A stretch of 17,750 nt of DNA from Clostridiales bacterium. Its GTDB lineage: Bacteria; Bacillota; Clostridia; Lachnospirales; Lachnospiraceae. The stretch is from contig JAGZJZ010000093.1 of the NCBI GenBank assembly GCA_018365455.1, positions 1-17,750 on the forward strand, written 5' to 3'. The first letter of the stretch is position 1. Each line of letters opens with the position of its first letter. This document shows positions 16,379 through 17,750 of the stretch, one piece after another. The notes below the pieces were generated by a model. It searched no databases and was not told the origin of the DNA. It saw only the letters and a list, made by a program, of their open reading frames with translations. The position numbers were made by a program, and so were the translations under genes.

Positions 16379-16739
16379 TACTTTCCCTGTCCTTTCGCTG
16401 TTTATGAATAATCTTCTGAGACGACTTTCCAGTTACCACCATAACAATAATCGTTGTAACAAAGGTAATGATCACAATTGGAAGCAAAATCTTCTGCAGA
16501 TCACCCCAAACTACAATTAGTCCCACCGCGGCCGGAATAAACATCGGCGGCATAATATCCAGCAGGAAGTGTGCTGCATCGATGACACGATGAAGCTTTA
16601 TTATTTTAGTTGACAGGCAAAAAAGCATCAATACCAACCCGTAAATGCTTGCCGGTATCGGAAGGGGAATAAAATAGTGCATCATTTCCCCTAAAAAGGT
16701 TACAATCAAAATAATCCCAAATTGACCCAGTAATTGCAT
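16359..16739 (-). CDS. lrgA: LrgA/CidA family holin-like protein
   Basis: This is a small membrane protein of 126 residues with four hydrophobic helices and a short basic, charged tail (KSSQKIIHKQRKDRESSER). Family hallmarks are LPIPASIYGLVLMLFCL (about 26-42) and the MPPMFIPAAVGLI segment (about 63-75). It is thought to form oligomers in the cytoplasmic membrane and to act with LrgB. AAAGGAG lies 6 nt before the ATG. A strong promoter with a palindromic operator lies about 150 nt upstream. No LytSR or LysR-type regulator gene, the usual controllers, is in the window. Confidence 0.93.
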   Translation of the reverse strand: MQLLGQFGIILIVTFLGEMMHYFIPLPIPASIYGLVLMLFCLSTKIIKLHRVIDAAHFLLDIMPPMFIPAAVGLIVVWGDLQKILLPIVIITFVTTIIVMVVTGKSSQKIIHKQRKDRESSERISM

Positions 16740-16817
16740 AATCTCTCCTTTTATACATGATGCCCTGTTCTTACAAGCAAGGATTTGCGCATTTTCATAC
16801 GCCGGTTAGTACAGCAA

Positions 16818-16855
16818 TTTCTAAAAAGCCAGTAATTCCAATGGCTGCTTAGAAA
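16818..16855 (-). other. Leader hairpin in the lrgAB 5' untranslated region
   Basis: 14-base arms (16818-16831 and 16842-16855) pair at 12 of 14 positions around a 10-nt loop. It lies between the promoter and lrgA and has no T tract, so a terminator is unlikely. It may stabilise the leader or be a second regulatory palindrome. Confidence 0.4.
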
Positions 16856-16887
16856 ACGCCGCACGCGTTATTATCAGATACTCAATT

Positions 16888-16916
16888 ATTGTATAATTGT
16901 ATACAATCTTTGTCAA
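16888..16916 (-). promoter_or_regulatory. lrgAB promoter with palindromic operator in the spacer
   Basis: On the minus strand TTGACA (16911-16916) and TACAAT (16888-16893) are exactly 17 bp apart, a near-consensus housekeeping promoter. The spacer contains the perfect 12-bp palindrome ATTGTATACAAT (16896-16907), and the -10 overlaps a second half of the same type (TTATACAA). A strong promoter with a palindrome between its boxes is the usual layout for repression; the TTGTATACAA form is like GntR-family operators, but no regulator gene is nearby. Confidence 0.85.
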
Positions 16917-17017
16917 GGGTGATGCTGTACGTAATTTATGAGTTGCTCCGAATAATTTTATGCAACTATACAATAAATCTATCCCATACAGCATTTGAGA
17001 AATGCCCCTGCCAAACA

Positions 17018-17470
17018 TCAGATTTTCCCAACGGCTCTCTCCACAAGTCTCCGAAAAGCCGTTTCAAAACGGATATCGTCTTCTTCCGTCCTCTTCCCTG
17101 GACCTTTTCCATGGAATTTAGAAGAACTCCTTCTTGCCTTCTTGGACAGATGCCGTTCAAACAGCATCTGATCTATATTCTCATTTGTATATTCCTTACC
17201 ACTCTGATGTATGACATACACCCCTTTTCCAAGGGCCATTGCCGCAACCCCATAATCCTGAGTTACCACAATATCCCCTCTGGCAGACCTGCCGATCAGG
17301 GCAAAATCGGCAGAATCTGCCCCTTTGTCAACAATCATTACCTGTGCGTAATCCGAACTCATAACATGAGAAGTATCACAGACCAGAATAAGAGCAATGT
17401 CCTTCTCCTTAGCCACTTTCTCTGTAATCTTTACAACCGGACATGCATCAGCATCCACTAATATCTTCAT
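17018..17470 (-). CDS. YaiI/YqxD (UPF0178, DUF188) family protein
   Basis: This is a conserved cytoplasmic protein of unknown function, 150 residues from the chosen start. It shows the family's N-terminal motif MKILVDADACPV (Asp6, Asp8, Cys10), the central GADSADFALI and the RGDIVVTQDYGVAAMAL segment (Asp-rich, PIN-like in look). A basic KKARRSSSKFHGKGPGKRTEEDDIRF stretch lies toward the C terminus (quoted in parts: KKARRSS, HGKGPGKR). I chose the ATG at 17468-17470 because AAGGAGG lies 5 nt upstream and the protein begins at the family motif; an earlier in-frame ATG at 17494 would place that site inside the gene. It lies upstream of lrgAB but the lrg promoter separates them. Confidence 0.9.
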   Translation of the reverse strand: MKILVDADACPVVKITEKVAKEKDIALILVCDTSHVMSSDYAQVMIVDKGADSADFALIGRSARGDIVVTQDYGVAAMALGKGVYVIHQSGKEYTNENIDQMLFERHLSKKARRSSSKFHGKGPGKRTEEDDIRFETAFRRLVERAVGKI

Positions 17471-17493
17471 ATCTTCCTCCTTAAGACTGCTCA

Positions 17494-17655
17494 AGAGCGT
17501 GTTTAAAAATTGCTTTCTGGCAGCTGTGCGTCACACTTTGTGGGCGATTTGTCCCAGATAAAGAGCGGCGCAACGGGCTATGCAACCTGCATTCGGGGCA
17601 AATATAATGCAAAGTGGGCATGCAGATGGCGGGAATGATTTTTCAACCAGACTCT
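17494..17655 (+). repeat. Long form (162 bp) of the structured repeat, first tandem copy
   Basis: It begins AGAGCGTGTTTAAA, includes GCTTTCTGGCAGCTGTGCG and then TCACACTTTGTGGG, and ends TTTTTCAACCAGACTCT. Internal arms pair: CACTTTG with CAAAGTG, and inside them ATTTGTCCC with GGGGCAAAT (one G-U). The whole unit can therefore fold into a long hairpin. The ends form a rough inverted repeat AGAG...CTCT. It lies just upstream of the YaiI-family gene. Confidence 0.75.
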
Positions 17656-17750
17656 AGAGCGTGTTTTAAAATTGCTTTCTGGCAGCTGTGCGTCACACTT
17701 TGTGGGAGATTTGTCCCGGATGAAGGGCGCGTAGCGGGCTACGTAACCTG
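17656..17750 (+). repeat. Second tandem copy of the structured repeat, cut by the window end
   Basis: It starts with AGAGCGTGTTTTAAAATTG directly after the first copy and follows it with only a few differences through TTTGTCCC and the GGGCTACGTAACCTG segment, up to the last base of the window. The period is 162 bp. Small changes sit partly in the loop region (GGCGCAACGGGC versus GGCGCGTAGCGGGC). Confidence 0.75.

Noticed and set aside
16991..17005. Small hairpin GCATTT/AAATGC after the YaiI-family gene
   Set aside because: The stem is 6 bp and is not followed by a T tract on the minus strand, so a terminator call is not supported.
16821..17018. 65-codon minus-strand frame between the YaiI-family gene and lrgA
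   Set aside because: It spans the lrgAB promoter and operator and the leader hairpin, has no ribosome-binding site, and has no recognisable sequence.
17494..17750. CRISPR array as an explanation for the tandem repeat
   Set aside because: The unit is 162 bp with continuous similarity over its length and no short repeat/unique spacer pattern; no cas gene is present.
1..17750. tRNA or rRNA genes and known riboswitches
   Set aside because: No cloverleaf with a TTCGA-type arm, no rRNA signature and no recognisable riboswitch core were seen on reading both strands. Weak or unusual ones could be missed by eye.

Overview
The window looks like chromosomal DNA of a gut-type Clostridia, most likely Lachnospiraceae. 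The base composition is moderate, the ribosome-binding sites are strong and purine-rich, and the gene families fit: a CUT1 sugar transporter without its own ATPase, a YesM/YesN two-component pair, and an ICE-type surface adhesin. This placement rests on gene content and style; no database search was run. Almost every gene lies on the minus strand.

Left edge (1-3450): the window opens inside the start of a secreted protein that resembles the surface adhesins of Tn1549-like integrative elements. A gene-free stretch follows, then a large FtsX/MacB-type ABC permease with no ATPase partner in view. Upstream of the permease is an 11-bp direct repeat of the kind bound by OmpR-family regulators.

Central locus (3451-13850): this is a complete-looking glycan-utilisation cluster read leftward. 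It encodes a secreted CBM32-like/Big_2/GH16 endo-glycanase, a lipoprotein sugar-binding protein, two CUT1 permeases, a YesM-type histidine kinase, a YesN-type AraC response regulator and a cytoplasmic GH20 (GcnA-like) exo-hexosaminidase. A strong terminator closes it. The inferred logic is that GH16 cuts a polymer outside the cell, the transporter imports the oligosaccharide using a shared MsmK-type ATPase encoded elsewhere, GH20 trims terminal HexNAc inside, and the kinase/regulator pair senses the sugar. Three promoters in the cluster (GH16, binding protein, kinase) each have a GTAC-centred site 23-24 bp upstream of a -10-like hexamer in place of a good -35. This suggests one common activator, perhaps the AraC-type regulator. 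The substrate is not proven. The GH16/GH20 pairing suggests a HexNAc-containing host glycan such as poly-LacNAc.

Right part (13926-17750): a decayed amino-acid permease pseudogene on the plus strand converges on a two-domain NUDIX protein through a perfect 19-bp stem terminator. Next come lrgAB, with a near-consensus promoter carrying a perfect palindromic operator in its spacer, and a YaiI/YqxD-family protein. A structured repeat family occurs here at least three times: a 77-bp short form with terminal inverted repeats between lrgB and the NUDIX gene, and two tandem copies of a 162-bp long form at the right edge, the last one cut by the window end.
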